DNA of 5,162 bases from Bacillota bacterium (lineage in GTDB: Bacteria; Bacillota; Clostridia; Christensenellales; SZUA-584), in the NCBI GenBank assembly GCA_023441905.1, contig JAEZNC010000160.1:1-5162 (forward strand). The letters are read 5' to 3'. Shown here one piece after another: positions 4,991 to 5,162 of the stretch. The position numbers and the translations under genes were made by a program. Numbering within the stretch: the stretch's first letter is position 1; the number at the start of each line of letters is the position of its first letter. The notes under the pieces were generated by a model, which was not told the DNA's origin, made no database searches, and saw only the letters and a program-made list of their open reading frames with translations.

Positions 4991-5162
4991 ATGAATCAAT
5001 ACGACCCGTCTATGTCACATATGAGTTTGTATCCAAGCACCGCCCGAAGGCTTTCAAATACAACCAAAACGCCCCCCATGATGGACAGCATCACGCCCCG
5101 CTGGTTTTTGGATTTTCTGCCGTGGGTGGGTGTGGAAGCGGGCATTTACCGCGTGAACCGCA
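4991..5162 (+). CDS. Family 2 encapsulin shell protein (SrpI-like), N-terminus only
   Basis: The first 57 codons are present and the gene runs off the window. Residues 12-29 (SLYPSTARRLSNTTKTPP), 34-45 (ITPRWFLDFLPW) and 48-57 (VEAGIYRVNR) match, from memory, the conserved N-terminal arm of family 2 encapsulins, formerly annotated as major membrane protein I or SrpI. These proteins have the HK97 phage capsid fold and self-assemble into protein compartments that load dedicated cargo enzymes: cysteine desulfurase for family 2A, and various enzymes including terpenoid-related ones for family 2B, which also has a cyclic-nucleotide-binding-like domain. The subfamily cannot be decided from this fragment. 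The start is supported by AAGGTGA at 4978-4984, 6 nt before the ATG; in-frame Met8 and Met11 are less likely. A sigma-K-like promoter lies upstream. Cargo genes, if any, would lie to the right. Confidence 0.8.
   Translation, partial: MNQYDPSMSHMSLYPSTARRLSNTTKTPPMMDSITPRWFLDFLPWVGVEAGIYRVNR

Noticed and set aside
4840..5162. Open plus-strand frame beginning ATG at 4840 with AAGGA just before it, running without a stop to the window end in a different frame from the encapsulin.
   Set aside because: The ribosome binding site directly abuts the ATG, the translation has no recognisable motif, and it overlaps the well-supported encapsulin frame; most likely an incidental open frame.

Overview
The window comes from an endospore-forming Firmicute (Bacillota), most likely a clostridial-type anaerobe. 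The evidence is a complete GerA-family germinant-receptor operon on the minus strand, together with several promoter-like sequences that resemble sporulation sigma-factor sites. Base composition is moderate, except for one short, very GC-rich gene. I cannot name a genus from sequence alone.

Layout, left to right. At the left edge (21-64) is a strong hairpin with a T-tract that reads as a plus-strand terminator for a gene outside the window. The last codons and stop codon of the minus-strand gerB lie inside the same hairpin. From 4055 down to 39 runs one tight minus-strand operon in the order gerA (514 aa), gerC (378 aa, lipoprotein), a 71-aa two-helix membrane protein resembling the germinant-receptor D subunits, and gerB (364 aa permease-like subunit). 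gerA and gerC overlap by 4 bp, and the other junctions are 14 nt. Together they would build one receptor in the spore inner membrane: A and B in the membrane, C lipid-anchored, and D as a modulator.

To the right of gerA, on the plus strand, is an unlisted 40-residue gene (4195-4317). Its product is almost entirely Gly, Cys and Trp in an alternating C-GG-W-GG pattern. It has a six-G Shine-Dalgarno and is followed by two hairpins and a textbook terminator (4409-4433). A possible 70-aa minus-strand gene (4446-4658) has a good ribosome binding site. Upstream of it, a sigma-A-like and a sigma-E-like promoter overlap.

At the right edge (4991 onward) begins a gene whose first 57 codons match my memory of the N-terminus of family 2 encapsulin nanocompartment shell proteins (SrpI-like). 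It is cut by the window end. Upstream of it is a sequence fitting the sigma-K consensus on both elements (mACm, 16 bp, CATAnnnTA), inside or beside a 10-bp inverted repeat. This suggests, but does not prove, an encapsulin made in the mother cell during sporulation. The most interesting items are this encapsulin with its putative sporulation promoter and the Cys/Trp/Gly repeat microprotein.
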